42,315 bases of DNA from Actinomycetes bacterium (GTDB taxonomy: Bacteria > Actinomycetota > Actinomycetes > Mycobacteriales > Mycobacteriaceae), in assembly GCA_023404955.1 (NCBI GenBank), contig JAEXZY010000085.1, forward strand, positions 1 through 42,315, read 5' to 3'. This document shows, in pieces, positions 5,755 through 16,992 of the stretch. Under the pieces are notes generated by a model. That model ran no database searches and was not told where the DNA came from. It saw nothing but the letters and a program-made list of their open reading frames with translations. The position numbers and the translations under genes were made by a program. How positions within the stretch are numbered: position 1 is the stretch's first letter; each line of letters opens with the position of its first letter.

Positions 5755-6810
5755 GTGTCAGGACAGCGTGCGCGCTCGGCGGTGCCAGCCGAACTCCGCT
5801 CCGCGCACCCCGGTATCGCGGGAGTGCCCTGGTGGGGCGCCATTCTGATCGCCCTCGTCGCGTGCACGGCCGGGTTCGCCATCGACGCGAGTGGCGGCGG
5901 CGGCGCGCTGACATCGGTGTTCTCCGTGCTCTATGTCATGGGATGCCTCACAGCCGTGCTCGCCGTGCGACGCAGCGGACTGTTCACCGCCGTCATCCAG
6001 CCCCCGCTGCTGCTGTTCATCACGGTGCCCGGCGCGTACTTCCTGATGCACGGCAGTGACATCGCGGGCATCAAAGACCTGCTGATCAACTGCGGATATC
6101 CGCTGATCGAGCGCTTCCCCCTGATGTTCTTCACCTCGGCGGCCGTGCTGATCATCGGGATCGCACGCCGCTACCTCGGCGCTTCTCCGTCTGGGCACAG
6201 CACCAAGGCGTCGGCGAAGCTCGCGAGCTTCGTCACCGGCAGCGACGATGCCGACGTCGCCGAGCCGGCCGAGAAGAAGGCGCCTCGCCGGCGCCGCACC
6301 ACGGCTCGGCGCACCGAGGCCGCCAAGCCCCGGCAGACAGCGACGGACCGGGACGCTGCCAGGCCACGGGACGCGAGCAAGGCCCGCACGCGTGCGGAGC
6401 GGCCCACCAAGCGCGCCACACCGTCACGGTCACGGCACGCCAGGCCGCCGGACCCCACCGAGATCATCGAACCGATCGTCGACCTCGATCGGCCGCGCCG
6501 TCGCCGGCCGCGCCCGGACGACGCGAGTCCGCCCGAACCGAGGCGCCGGCCGCGGGCATCGACGCGGGAGTCATCGGGTCAGCGGGAGTCGACGCGCGAG
6601 TCACGCATTCCGCCCAGCGAACGTCTCAGCGGGTACGAACGCCCGGCGCGCCGGCCTCGATACGACGAGTACGAATCGCGCGAGAGCACCCACCACCCGA
6701 TCTCGCGGGTGCGTTACCGCGGCGGCGACGACGCCGGCGAGGCGGAGTACCGCCCCAGGCGGCGCGCGTCTCGTGACGTCGACGCCGACCGCTGGGAATA
6801 CGACATCTAG
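5755..6810 (+). CDS. DUF6542 membrane protein with long basic C-terminal tail (Rv1111c-like)
   Basis: This 351-residue protein is the positional equivalent of M. tuberculosis Rv1111c. Residues 20-145 hold four hydrophobic segments (WWGAILIALVACTAGFAI, VFSVLYVMGCLTAVLAV, PPLLLFITVPGAYFLM and FPLMFFTSAAVLIIGIA). They are followed by about 190 residues of disordered Arg/Pro/Ala/Ser-rich sequence (APRRRRTTARR, RPRRRRPRPDD). Such a membrane module with a polycationic cytoplasmic tail suggests a scaffold or nucleic-acid- or lipid-interacting role, but no function is established. It starts at GTG 5755, six bases after a TANNNT hexamer. It converges with the PBP gene, and the two stop codons share CTAG at 6807-6810. 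Confidence 0.85.
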   Translation: MSGQRARSAVPAELRSAHPGIAGVPWWGAILIALVACTAGFAIDASGGGGALTSVFSVLYVMGCLTAVLAVRRSGLFTAVIQPPLLLFITVPGAYFLMHGSDIAGIKDLLINCGYPLIERFPLMFFTSAAVLIIGIARRYLGASPSGHSTKASAKLASFVTGSDDADVAEPAEKKAPRRRRTTARRTEAAKPRQTATDRDAARPRDASKARTRAERPTKRATPSRSRHARPPDPTEIIEPIVDLDRPRRRRPRPDDASPPEPRRRPRASTRESSGQRESTRESRIPPSERLSGYERPARRPRYDEYESRESTHHPISRVRYRGGDDAGEAEYRPRRRASRDVDADRWEYDI

Positions 6811-8570
6811 CTGCGCAGGAAGCGACCGGCGGCGTCCACCGCAGGGGTGGAACTGTCGGCGTCACCGACGAACACCGCCAGCGCGAGGTCGTCGCGGATG
6901 CCCACGAACCACCCGTGCGCGCGCTGCACCCCGTCGGGTCCGACGTACTCGGCGGTGCCCGTCTTGCCGAGCATGCCGGGAATGTCCTGCAGTTGGGTGG
7001 CGGTGCCGGCTGCGACGGTCTCGGCCATCATCGCCCTGACCTGCTCGGCCACGCCGGCGGGCAGCGGCTGCGGGGTGCGGTCCGCGGTGGCCGGCTGACC
7101 GGCGACGATCGTCGGCATGGGCACCGAACCGTGCGCCAGCGTCGCCGCGACCAGCGCCATCCCGAACGGCGACGCGGTGACCTTGCCCTGGCCGATGCCC
7201 TCCTCGACACGCAGCGCGGATGTGTCGGCGACCGGCACCGAGCCCGTCACCGTGGTCATCCCCGGCGCGGTGAAGTCGATGCCCAGGCCCAACTGGGCGG
7301 CTGCCGCGGTCAGCGCGTCGGGCGGCAGGTTGACCGCCAAGCGGCCCATCGTGGTGTTGCAGGACCGCGCGAACGCGGTGTGCAGCGGTACGTCGCCGAG
7401 GTCGAAGTCGTCGTCGTTGGGGATCTGCCGGCCCTCGATGTTCTCGGTCCCGGGGCAGCCGACAACGCTGTCGGCAGTGACCTGACCGGCCTGCAGCGCC
7501 GCCGACACGGTGACGGTTTTGAACGTCGAGCCGGGCGGATACAGGCCGGTGAGCGCGATCGGGCCCTGCGCGTCGGCCGGGGCGTTCTGCGCGACCGCGA
7601 GCAGGTTGCCCGTCGACGGCTGGATCGCCACCAGCGCTGCCGGTGTCGGCAGCGGCGCCAACGCGTTCTCGGCAGCGCGCTGCAGTCCGATGTCGAGCGT
7701 GCTGGCGATGTCGCCGACGGGTTGGGCGTCCTGTCCCCCGACGCGCTGCGCGCCCGCCGCGGTCTGGGCAGTCACCGCCCAGCCGTCCGCGGCGTCCATG
7801 CGCTGCTGCCAGAGGTCGGAGAGCCCGGACAGCGTGGGCGAGGTCAGCGCGCGGTCGGTCGCGAGCAGCCGGGTCTGCGGCCGCAGCGTGACATTCGGCA
7901 GCGCCGCCAGCTGCGCTTGGATGGGGGCCAGGTCTTCGTCGCGCAACGTGATCGCGGTGACGGATTTGCCGCCGGCCAACTCACCGGCCAGCGACTCGGG
8001 GGTGACCGTGGGTGCGATCGGATTGATCAGTGCCGCAACGGCATTCACGTCGGCGCCGGGTGCGAGGTCGACCAGCGTGACGAGGTGCTGGGTGAGCAGT
8101 TCGGCGCCGGTGCGGTCGAGGACGCGGGCGGCGGGTTGCGGGACGAGCGTGCTGAACGACAGCGGCCCCTTGTCCAGGCCCGGCGCGACCGTGGTGGCGT
8201 CCCACTGGATCTTCCAGTCGTCGGCGACGCTGGTAGCTCGGCCGTCGGCGCGGTAGCTCCACTCGATGCGCTTCTGCGGCCCGAACTTCCACGTCGTATC
8301 GAGTGCGAAGGTGCCCGCGCCGTTGTCCTCCGCCGTCGCGGAGACGCCGACGTGGACGTCCTTGCCCAGGCTCGCGAAAAGTGCGTCGAGAGTCTTGCCC
8401 GCCGCGGCGGGATCGGTGGTCAGCGCGGCCGCGGCGGCCGCATCACCCCGGCTGAGCGCATCAGCGAACGCGGAGACGGTGTCCCGCAACCGGTCTTCGG
8501 CGTTGCTGCAGCCCGCGAGGAGAAGCAGGATGACGGACAGGACAGCCGATGATCGCGTCAGCACTCCCAC
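6807..8570 (-). CDS. Class B penicillin-binding lipoprotein (PBP-lipo / Rv2864c type)
   Basis: This 587-residue protein has a lipoprotein signal (LLLLAGC, Cys21), an NTF2-like N-terminal domain (residues 25-130) and a dimerisation region. A transpeptidase domain follows with S348-T-F-K351, S403-C-N405 and K536-T-G538. It would cross-link peptidoglycan on the outer face of the membrane and bind beta-lactams. The architecture matches mycobacterial PBP-lipo (Rv2864c, about 603 residues), which in M. tuberculosis lies near ispG and dxr, not here. This is therefore probably a paralogue. It starts 19 bases after the ispH stop, in the same direction. TACCTT lies eight bases before GTG 8570; a second in-frame GTG at 8564 is also possible. 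The stop codon overlaps that of the convergent DUF6542 gene. Confidence 0.9.
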   Translation of the reverse strand: MGVLTRSSAVLSVILLLLAGCSNAEDRLRDTVSAFADALSRGDAAAAAALTTDPAAAGKTLDALFASLGKDVHVGVSATAEDNGAGTFALDTTWKFGPQKRIEWSYRADGRATSVADDWKIQWDATTVAPGLDKGPLSFSTLVPQPAARVLDRTGAELLTQHLVTLVDLAPGADVNAVAALINPIAPTVTPESLAGELAGGKSVTAITLRDEDLAPIQAQLAALPNVTLRPQTRLLATDRALTSPTLSGLSDLWQQRMDAADGWAVTAQTAAGAQRVGGQDAQPVGDIASTLDIGLQRAAENALAPLPTPAALVAIQPSTGNLLAVAQNAPADAQGPIALTGLYPPGSTFKTVTVSAALQAGQVTADSVVGCPGTENIEGRQIPNDDDFDLGDVPLHTAFARSCNTTMGRLAVNLPPDALTAAAAQLGLGIDFTAPGMTTVTGSVPVADTSALRVEEGIGQGKVTASPFGMALVAATLAHGSVPMPTIVAGQPATADRTPQPLPAGVAEQVRAMMAETVAAGTATQLQDIPGMLGKTGTAEYVGPDGVQRAHGWFVGIRDDLALAVFVGDADSSTPAVDAAGRFLRS

Positions 8571-8578
8571 AGGGGCCG

Positions 8579-8584
8579 AAGGTA
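8579..8584 (-). promoter_or_regulatory. -10 hexamer TACCTT of the PBP-lipo gene
   Basis: TACCTT lies in the 18-base gap after ispH and ends eight bases before GTG 8570. It would allow leaderless transcription independent of ispH. Confidence 0.33.
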
Positions 8585-8588
8585 CCCG

Positions 8589-9602
8589 CTAGGGGCGCGC
8601 GGGCCGGATCTCCCGCGGCAGGGCGAAGACGAGTGTCTCGTTGGCGGTGGTCACCGGTTGCACAGTCCCGAAACCATGTTCGGCAAGACGATCCAGCACG
8701 CCGCGGACGAGGATCTCGGGCACCGACGCGCCGGAGGTCACCCCCACCGTCGTCACGCCGGACAGCCATTGCGGATCGATGTCCTCGGCGTAGTCGACCA
8801 GATGCGCCGCGGATGCGCCGGCACCGAGAGCGACCTCGACCAGCCGCACCGAGTTCGACGAGTTCTTCGACCCGACGACGATCACGAGGTCGCACTCCGG
8901 CGCCATCGCCTTGACCGCGACCTGGCGGTTCTGGGTGGCGTAGCAGATGTCGTCGCTCGGCGGATCCTGCAACGTCGGGAACTTCTCCCGCAGCCGCCGG
9001 ACGGTTTCCATGGTCTCGTCGACCGACAGCGTCGTCTGAGACAGCCAGACCACCTTGTCGGGGTCGCGGACGGTGACGTTGTCGACGGCATCGGGATTGT
9101 CGACGACCTGGACGTGGTCAGGCGCCTCTCCGGCAGTGCCGACGACCTCTTCGTGGCCCTCGTGGCCGACGAGGAGGATGTCGTAGTCGTCGCGGGCGAA
9201 GCGTTTGGCCTCGTTGTGCACCTTGGTCACCAGCGGGCACGTGGCGTCGATGGTCTGCAGGTTCCTGGCCTTGGCCTCCGCGTGCACGGTGGGGGCGACC
9301 CCGTGCGCGGAGAACACCACGATGGCACCCTCGGGCACCTCGTCGGTCTGCTCGACGAACACCGCGCCGGCCTTGGCCAGCGTGTCGACGACGTAGCGAT
9401 TGTGCACGATCTCGTGACGGACGTAGACCGGTGCGCCGTGCTTCTCGAGGGCGCGTTCGACGGTCTCCACCGCGCGGTCCACGCCTGCGCAGTAGCCGCG
9501 CGGCTCGGCCAGCAGGACCCGCCTGCCCGCGTCGTCGCCGGCAACCGTGCCCAGCGCGGAAAGGCTGGCGCCAGGAATCCCCATGTTGACAGTCGGCGGC
9601 AT
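8589..9602 (-). CDS. ispH: 4-hydroxy-3-methylbut-2-enyl diphosphate reductase
   Basis: IspH (LytB) performs the last step of the methylerythritol phosphate pathway, reducing HMBPP to IPP and DMAPP. The 337-residue product has the three Fe-S cysteines in EPRGYCAGV, DATCPLVTK and DDICYATQNRQ. Other active-site motifs are HEIVHN, FSAHGV, GHEGHEEV and SQTTLS, and a GSKNSSNS substrate loop follows. It matches M. tuberculosis Rv1110 over its length, including the MGIPGAS N terminus. ATG 9602 is supported both by that match and by TACCCT six bases upstream; longer in-frame starts run into the divergent gene. It is cytoplasmic and oxygen-sensitive. The PBP gene follows in the same direction. Product isoprenoids feed the cell-wall lipid carriers used elsewhere in this window. 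Confidence 0.97.
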   Translation of the reverse strand: MPPTVNMGIPGASLSALGTVAGDDAGRRVLLAEPRGYCAGVDRAVETVERALEKHGAPVYVRHEIVHNRYVVDTLAKAGAVFVEQTDEVPEGAIVVFSAHGVAPTVHAEAKARNLQTIDATCPLVTKVHNEAKRFARDDYDILLVGHEGHEEVVGTAGEAPDHVQVVDNPDAVDNVTVRDPDKVVWLSQTTLSVDETMETVRRLREKFPTLQDPPSDDICYATQNRQVAVKAMAPECDLVIVVGSKNSSNSVRLVEVALGAGASAAHLVDYAEDIDPQWLSGVTTVGVTSGASVPEILVRGVLDRLAEHGFGTVQPVTTANETLVFALPREIRPARP

Positions 9603-9608
9603 GAGTCC

Positions 9609-9614
9609 AGGGTA
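9609..9614 (-). promoter_or_regulatory. -10 hexamer TACCCT of ispH
   Basis: TACCCT ends six bases before ATG 9602. With the mirror-image TAGGCT at 9643-9648, it makes a compact divergent, apparently leaderless promoter pair in the 52-base spacer. Confidence 0.45.
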
Positions 9615-9642
9615 CTGATCGGTTCCCGGCCCCGGCCAGCCG

Positions 9643-9648
9643 TAGGCT
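9643..9648 (+). promoter_or_regulatory. -10 hexamer TAGGCT of the lipid-droplet protein gene
   Basis: TAGGCT ends six bases before ATG 9655. This decides the start in favour of ATG 9655 over the in-frame GTG 9649, which would fall inside the untranscribed gap. Confidence 0.45.
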
Positions 9649-9654
9649 GTGGCC

Positions 9655-10239
9655 ATGGCAACTGCACCGTACGGGGTCCGTCTGCTGGTGGGTGCAGCGG
9701 TGACCGCGATCGAGGAAACCCGCAAGCTCCCGCAGACGATCCTGATGTACCCGATGACCGTCGTGAGTCAGATCGCCCAGATCGTCATGAAGGTGCAGCA
9801 GGACGTCGCGGTCCTGGTGATCAAGGGCGACGAGACGCTGGACACGATGTTCCCGCCCAAGGACGAGCAGCCGGAGTGGGCGACGTTCGACGAGGACCTG
9901 CCGACCACCGAACAGTCCAGCGCTGACGTCGTGACGCTGCCCGTGCGCGACGGCGAGCGGCTCACCGAAGGCCGCTTCGCGCTGTTCAGCGAGGAGCCGG
10001 AGACGCCGAACACCACCTCGACCAGCGCCACGGACGCGCCGGCCGCCACGTCGGACGCCCCGGAGATCGTCACCGAGATCGACTATCAGAACCTGACGCT
10101 GGCCCAGTTGCGCGCCCGCCTGACATCGCTGCGGATCGGCGATCTGGAAGCGCTCCTCTCCTATGAGGAGACCACGAAGGCGCGGGCCCCGTTCCAGACC
10201 CTGCTCGCCAACAGGATCACGCGCGCGTCGGCGAAGTGA
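9655..10239 (+). CDS. Lipid-droplet-associated protein (Rv1109c-like)
   Basis: This 194-residue protein begins MATAPYGVRLLVGAAVTAIEE and then LPQTILMYPMTVVSQIAQIVMKVQQDVAVLVIKGDE, a long amphipathic or hydrophobic helix region typical of the mycobacterial lipid-droplet-associated family. A disordered acidic Thr/Ser/Ala-rich linker (about residues 80-140) leads to a conserved C-terminal helical module (LTLAQLRARLTSLRIGDL, EALLSYEETTKARAPF). The family associates with triacylglycerol inclusions; its molecular role is unclear. The gene diverges from ispH. Its TGA overlaps the xseA GTG by four bases, so it heads an operon with xseA and xseB, an arrangement shared with M. tuberculosis. Confidence 0.85.
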   Translation: MATAPYGVRLLVGAAVTAIEETRKLPQTILMYPMTVVSQIAQIVMKVQQDVAVLVIKGDETLDTMFPPKDEQPEWATFDEDLPTTEQSSADVVTLPVRDGERLTEGRFALFSEEPETPNTTSTSATDAPAATSDAPEIVTEIDYQNLTLAQLRARLTSLRIGDLEALLSYEETTKARAPFQTLLANRITRASAK

Positions 10240-11477
10240 CCAGCCCCGGGCAGTCGCCGGAGAACCCGTTTCCCGTCCGCGGTGTCGCGATCCGCGTCGC
10301 CGGCTGGATCGACAAACTCGGCGCGGTGTGGGTCGAGGGACAGATCGCCCAGCTGACGCTGCGGCCGAACTCGAACACCGCGTTCATCACGCTGCGGGAT
10401 CCCGCCGCGGACATGTCCCTGTCTCTGACGTGCCCCCGGGACCTGGTCACCAATGCACCGGTCACGATGACCGACGGCACCCAGGTGATCGTCTACGGCA
10501 AGCCGAATTTCTACACCGGCCGCGGCACGTTCTCGCTGCGGGTCAGTGAGATCCGCGCCGTCGGTGTCGGCGAGCTGCTGGCCCGCATCGAGCGGCTGCG
10601 CCGGCTGCTCGACGCCGAAGGCCTGTTCGACGCCCGGCTGAAACGGCCGATCCCGTTCCTGCCTCAGACGATCGGTCTGGTCACCGGTAGGGCGTCGGCG
10701 GCCGAGCACGACATCATGGCCGTCGCCTCGGCGCGCTGGCCCGCGGTGCGCTTCGAGGTGCGCAACACGGTGGTGCAGGGTCCCAACGCCGTGCCCCAGA
10801 TCGTGGAGGCGCTGCGCGCGCTTGACGCACATCCCGAGGTCGACGTGATCGTGCTGGCCCGCGGGGGTGGCAGCGTGGAGGACCTGCTGCCGTTCTCCGA
10901 CGAGACGCTGTGCCGCGAGATCGCCAAGTGCACGACACCCGTGGTGAGCGCCATCGGGCACGAGCCCGACAACCCGCTCTGCGATCTGGTGGCCGACCTG
11001 CGGGCCGCGACACCCACCGATGCGGCCAAGCGCATCGTGCCCGACACGACGGCCGAGTTGGCCCTGGTTGCCGACCTGCGCCGACGCAGCGCACGCGCGT
11101 TGCGCAACTGGGTCAACCGCGAACAGCACACGCTGACCCAGCTGCGCAGCCGGCCGGCGCTGGCGCGGCCGCTGGAGGCCATCGCCGCGCGGGCCGATGA
11201 GATCCACCGCGCCCGCCGGGCGGCGCGCCGCGACATCGTCCGGCTGCTTGACATCGAGTCCGACCGGATCGGCCACTTGTCGGCGCGGTTGGGCACACTG
11301 GGCCCGGCCGCCACCCTCGCGCGGGGTTACGCGGTGGTCCAGACGGTTCCGGCGCGGGGCGAGCCGCAGGTGCTGAAGTCAGTCGACGACGCGCCGGCGG
11401 GGGCGCGCCTGCGTGTGCGGGTGTCCGACGGCGCGGTGACGGCGATCAGCGAGGGCCAGGCAGGAGATCAAGTATGA
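10236..11477 (+). CDS. xseA: Exodeoxyribonuclease VII large subunit
   Basis: This 413-residue protein has an N-terminal OB-fold (VRGVAIRVAGWIDKLGAVWVEG, NTAFITLRDP) that binds single-stranded DNA. The XseA catalytic region follows: IGLVTGRASAAEHDIM, VQGPNAVPQIVEAL, VIVLARGGGSVEDLLPF, PVVSAIGHEPDNPLCD and LRAATPTDAAK. A coiled-coil segment and a terminal LARGYAVVQT motif complete it. With XseB it forms a nuclease that degrades single-stranded DNA from both ends and acts in repair. The GTG start overlaps the preceding stop by four bases, and its own stop overlaps the xseB ATG by four, indicating translational coupling. Confidence 0.97.
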   Translation: MTSPGQSPENPFPVRGVAIRVAGWIDKLGAVWVEGQIAQLTLRPNSNTAFITLRDPAADMSLSLTCPRDLVTNAPVTMTDGTQVIVYGKPNFYTGRGTFSLRVSEIRAVGVGELLARIERLRRLLDAEGLFDARLKRPIPFLPQTIGLVTGRASAAEHDIMAVASARWPAVRFEVRNTVVQGPNAVPQIVEALRALDAHPEVDVIVLARGGGSVEDLLPFSDETLCREIAKCTTPVVSAIGHEPDNPLCDLVADLRAATPTDAAKRIVPDTTAELALVADLRRRSARALRNWVNREQHTLTQLRSRPALARPLEAIAARADEIHRARRAARRDIVRLLDIESDRIGHLSARLGTLGPAATLARGYAVVQTVPARGEPQVLKSVDDAPAGARLRVRVSDGAVTAISEGQAGDQV

Positions 11478-11689
11478 CGAAGCCTATTAGCAAGCTCGGC
11501 TACGAAGAAGCGCGCGACGAACTCATCGAGGTCGTGCAGCAACTCGAGCACGGCGGCCTCGACCTCGACGCATCGCTGAAATTATGGGAACGTGGCGAAG
11601 CGCTGGCGAAATGCTGCGAAGAGCACTTAGCTGGGGCGCGCAAGCGGGTGGCCGACGCCCTGGCAGCGAGCGACGACTCCGGCGAGTGA
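11474..11689 (+). CDS. xseB: Exodeoxyribonuclease VII small subunit
   Basis: The 71-residue product has the two-helix XseB pattern: LGYEEARDELIEVVQQLEHGGLDLDASLKLWERGEALAKCCEEHL, compressed here as helix 1 (residues 8-25), the GGLDLD turn and helix 2 (31-60). Several copies bind the coiled-coil arm of XseA in the exonuclease VII complex. The ATG overlaps the xseA stop. Its codons include two unusual AT-rich stretches at the start of the gene and near 11580, but composition otherwise matches the neighbours. Confidence 0.96.
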   Translation: MTKPISKLGYEEARDELIEVVQQLEHGGLDLDASLKLWERGEALAKCCEEHLAGARKRVADALAASDDSGE

Positions 11690-11723
11690 GCGCGGAACCG
11701 CTCGACGGTTGATGCTAGAGAAT

Positions 11724-11737
11724 TGGAACACGTTTCA
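11724..11737 (+). promoter_or_regulatory. KstR-type operator
   Basis: TGGAACACGTTTCA matches the published KstR consensus TnnAACnnGTTnnA at every fixed position. It lies just upstream of the -10 hexamer of the 3beta-HSD gene, where bound repressor would block RNA polymerase. KstR is the TetR-type repressor of the mycobacterial cholesterol-catabolism regulon and is released by 3-oxo-cholestenoyl-type CoA ligands. Derepression on sterols is the inferred control. Confidence 0.75.
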
Positions 11738-11739
11738 GT

Positions 11740-11745
11740 TATCCT
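11740..11745 (+). promoter_or_regulatory. -10 hexamer TATCCT of the 3beta-HSD gene
   Basis: TATCCT ends six bases before ATG 11752, consistent with a leaderless transcript, and it abuts the KstR-type box by two bases. Confidence 0.45.
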
Positions 11746-11751
11746 GCCCGC

Positions 11752-12864
11752 ATGGGTGATGCATCGTTGACGACAGAACTCGGCCGGGTGCTCGTCACCG
11801 GTGGCTCCGGCTTCGTCGGGGCCAATCTCGTGACCGAACTTCTCGACCGGGGACTGCAGGTGCGCAGCTTCGACCGCGTGGCGTCGACCCTGCCTGCGCA
11901 TCCCCAGCTCGAGGTCATCGAGGGCGACATCACCGACCCCGGTGACGTCGCCCGCGCGGTCGAGGGTATCGACACCGTGTTCCACACCGCGGCGATCATC
12001 GACCTGACCGGCGGCGGTTCGGTCAGCGAGGAGTTTCGCCGGCGCAGCTTCGCGGTCAACGTCACCGGCACGCAGAACCTGGTGCGCGCCGCGCAGCAGG
12101 CCGGCACCCAGCGGTTCGTCTACACGGCGTCCAACAGCGTGGTGATGGGCGGTCAGCGCATCTCCGGCGGAGACGAGACACTGCCCTACACCGAACGGTT
12201 CAACGACCTCTACACCGAGACCAAGGTGGCGGCCGAGAAGTTCGTCTTGGCCGCCAACGGCGAGCACGGCATGCTCACCTGCTCGATCCGGCCGAGCGGC
12301 ATCTGGGGCCGCGGCGACCAGACGATGTTCCGCCGCGTCTTCGAAAGCGTGCTGGCCGGCCACGTCAAGGTGCTCGTCGGGAGCAAGAACGTCAAGCTCG
12401 ACAACTCCTACGTCGCCAACCTCGTGCACGGCTTCATCCTGGCTGCCGAGCATCTGGTGCCCGGCGGCACCGCACCCGGTCAGGCGTACTTCATCAACGA
12501 CGGCGAGCCGATCAACATGTTCGAGTTCTCCCGACCGGTGGTGGAGGCCTGCGGTCAGCCGTATCCGCGGCTGCGGGTGCCGGGCCGGCTGGTGTGGTTG
12601 GCGATGACGTTGTGGCAATTCCTGCACTTCCGGTTCGGGGCGCCCAAGCCGCTGCTGGAACCCCTTGCGGTGGAACGGCTTTACCTCGACAACTACTTCT
12701 CGATCGCCAAGGCGCGGCGAGACCTCGGCTACGAGCCGCTGTTCACCACCGAGCAGGCGATCGAGCAGTGCCTGCCGTATTACGTCGAGCTGTTCGAACG
12801 GATGAAGGCCGCCTCGGGCGAGCCGCTGGTGCACGCCTCAGCACCCACTCCACCGGAGGGCTGA
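11752..12864 (+). CDS. 3beta-hydroxysteroid dehydrogenase (Rv1106c-like)
   Basis: This 370-residue extended SDR has the nucleotide motif TGGSGFVG (residues 16-23), an acidic residue after beta-2 (SFDR) indicating NAD preference, the catalytic Tyr154-x-x-x-Lys158 (DLYTETK) and Thr/Ser near 125-127. A C-terminal hydrophobic segment (RLVWLAMTLWQFLHF) probably attaches it to the membrane. It matches mycobacterial 3beta-HSD, which oxidises and isomerises cholesterol to cholest-4-en-3-one, the entry to sterol degradation. A perfect KstR-type box sits just upstream. The position after xseB is the same as in M. tuberculosis. The start is ATG 11752, six bases from a TANNNT hexamer. Confidence 0.92.
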   Translation: MGDASLTTELGRVLVTGGSGFVGANLVTELLDRGLQVRSFDRVASTLPAHPQLEVIEGDITDPGDVARAVEGIDTVFHTAAIIDLTGGGSVSEEFRRRSFAVNVTGTQNLVRAAQQAGTQRFVYTASNSVVMGGQRISGGDETLPYTERFNDLYTETKVAAEKFVLAANGEHGMLTCSIRPSGIWGRGDQTMFRRVFESVLAGHVKVLVGSKNVKLDNSYVANLVHGFILAAEHLVPGGTAPGQAYFINDGEPINMFEFSRPVVEACGQPYPRLRVPGRLVWLAMTLWQFLHFRFGAPKPLLEPLAVERLYLDNYFSIAKARRDLGYEPLFTTEQAIEQCLPYYVELFERMKAASGEPLVHASAPTPPEG

Positions 12865-12880
12865 CTTTCAGGCCAAACGG

Positions 12881-12909
12881 CTGACTGTGCGCGGCCGCCG
12901 CCCTACGCT
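12881..12909 (+). promoter_or_regulatory. Candidate promoter of the sulfatase-FGE operon
   Basis: CTGACT (12881-12886) lies 17 bases before TACGCT (12904-12909), a plausible -35/-10 pair. The transcription start would be near 12916, leaving a leader of about 25 bases with a purine-rich AAGGGGG ribosome site before ATG 12942. Confidence 0.42.
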
Positions 12910-12941
12910 GACCCCAAGGTGCGGGACTTGAAGGGGGCACC

Positions 12942-14483
<1,542 letters not shown>

Positions 14484-14530
14484 CGTCGAATCACACATCA
14501 CGGCACGGACAATTCAAGAAGGGGATTGCT

Positions 14531-16071
<1,541 letters not shown>

Positions 16072-16075
<4 letters not shown>

Positions 16076-16992
16076 CGGTGGCCTCGCTAGCCTCGTGGCG
16101 TGAGGGGTCCGCGAAGTCGGCGATCGTCGCATTCGTGGAGCGCGCCGTGCAGGAGGTGGCACCGTCGGATCGCGTCGCCGTCTTCGACAACGACGGCACG
16201 CTGTGGTGTGAGAAGCCGGCGTACATCCAACTCGACTTCATCGTGCGCCGGCTCGCCGAGAAGGCCCGGGCGGAACCATCATTGGCCACCCAGCAGCCCT
16301 ACCTCGCGGCGAGTACGGGCGACCTGGCCTGGTTCGGCGGCGCGATCACCGCGCACTATCAAGGTGATGACGCGGCACTGAAGATCCTCGCGTCGGCGGT
16401 GATGTCGTTGCACGAGTCGATGGCGGTGGAAGACCACGCCGCGCTCGTGAGCGCCTTCTTCGCCGAGGCCACGCACCCGACGCTGGGCCGCCCGTACCGG
16501 GACTGCGTGTACGCACCGATGGTCGAGCTGCTGCGCTACCTCGAGGCGCACGACTTCACCTGCTACATCGTCTCTGGCGGTGCCCGTGACTTCATGCGCC
16601 CCATAGCCGAAGCCATCTACGGCATTCCCCCGGAGCGGGTGATCGGGAGTGCGCAGGGCTTGAAGTTCTCTGGTCAGGACCGCCACGGCGATCTGCTGAT
16701 CCAGCCCACGCTGGACGTGTTCGACGACGGACCTGAGAAGCCGGTTCGCATCTGGAGCAGGATCGGTCGGCGGCCGATCCTGTCGGCGGGCAACTCCAAC
16801 GGTGACGACGAGATGCTCATGTATTCGGGCCGGCCCGGCGGACTGGCGCTGCGACTGATCGTCGTCCACGACGACCCCGACCGCGAGTTCGCCTACACCG
16901 CGGGCGCCGAACAACTCCTCGAGCACGCGGAGGGCTTCGGCTGGACGACGGTCAGCATGAAGAACGACTGGGCGTGCGTCTTCGGTGACTGA
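16072..16992 (+). CDS. HAD-superfamily phosphatase in the sulfatase operon
   Basis: This 306-residue protein carries the HAD motifs: FDNDGTLW (Asp39 nucleophile, Asp41), CYIVSGGARDF (motif II Ser), a Lys near GLKFSG and AGNSNGDDEM (motif IV). An alpha-helical cap lies between motifs I and II. The organisation resembles phosphoserine-phosphatase-like type I HADs. The substrate is unknown; the genetic coupling suggests it processes a phosphorylated product or cosubstrate of the sulfatases. ATG 16072 overlaps the sulfatase stop by four bases, so I prefer it over the long open extension upstream. Its end overlaps the FGE start by eight bases. Confidence 0.88.

Noticed and set aside
6915..8552. 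545-residue plus-strand open frame
   Set aside because: It is antisense to PBP-lipo, whose lipobox, SxxK, SxN and KTG motifs are clear. Long antisense frames are expected at this GC content.
8658..9926. 422-residue plus-strand open frame
   Set aside because: It is antisense to ispH and crosses a divergent promoter region; it has His/Arg/Asp-rich shadow composition and no motifs.
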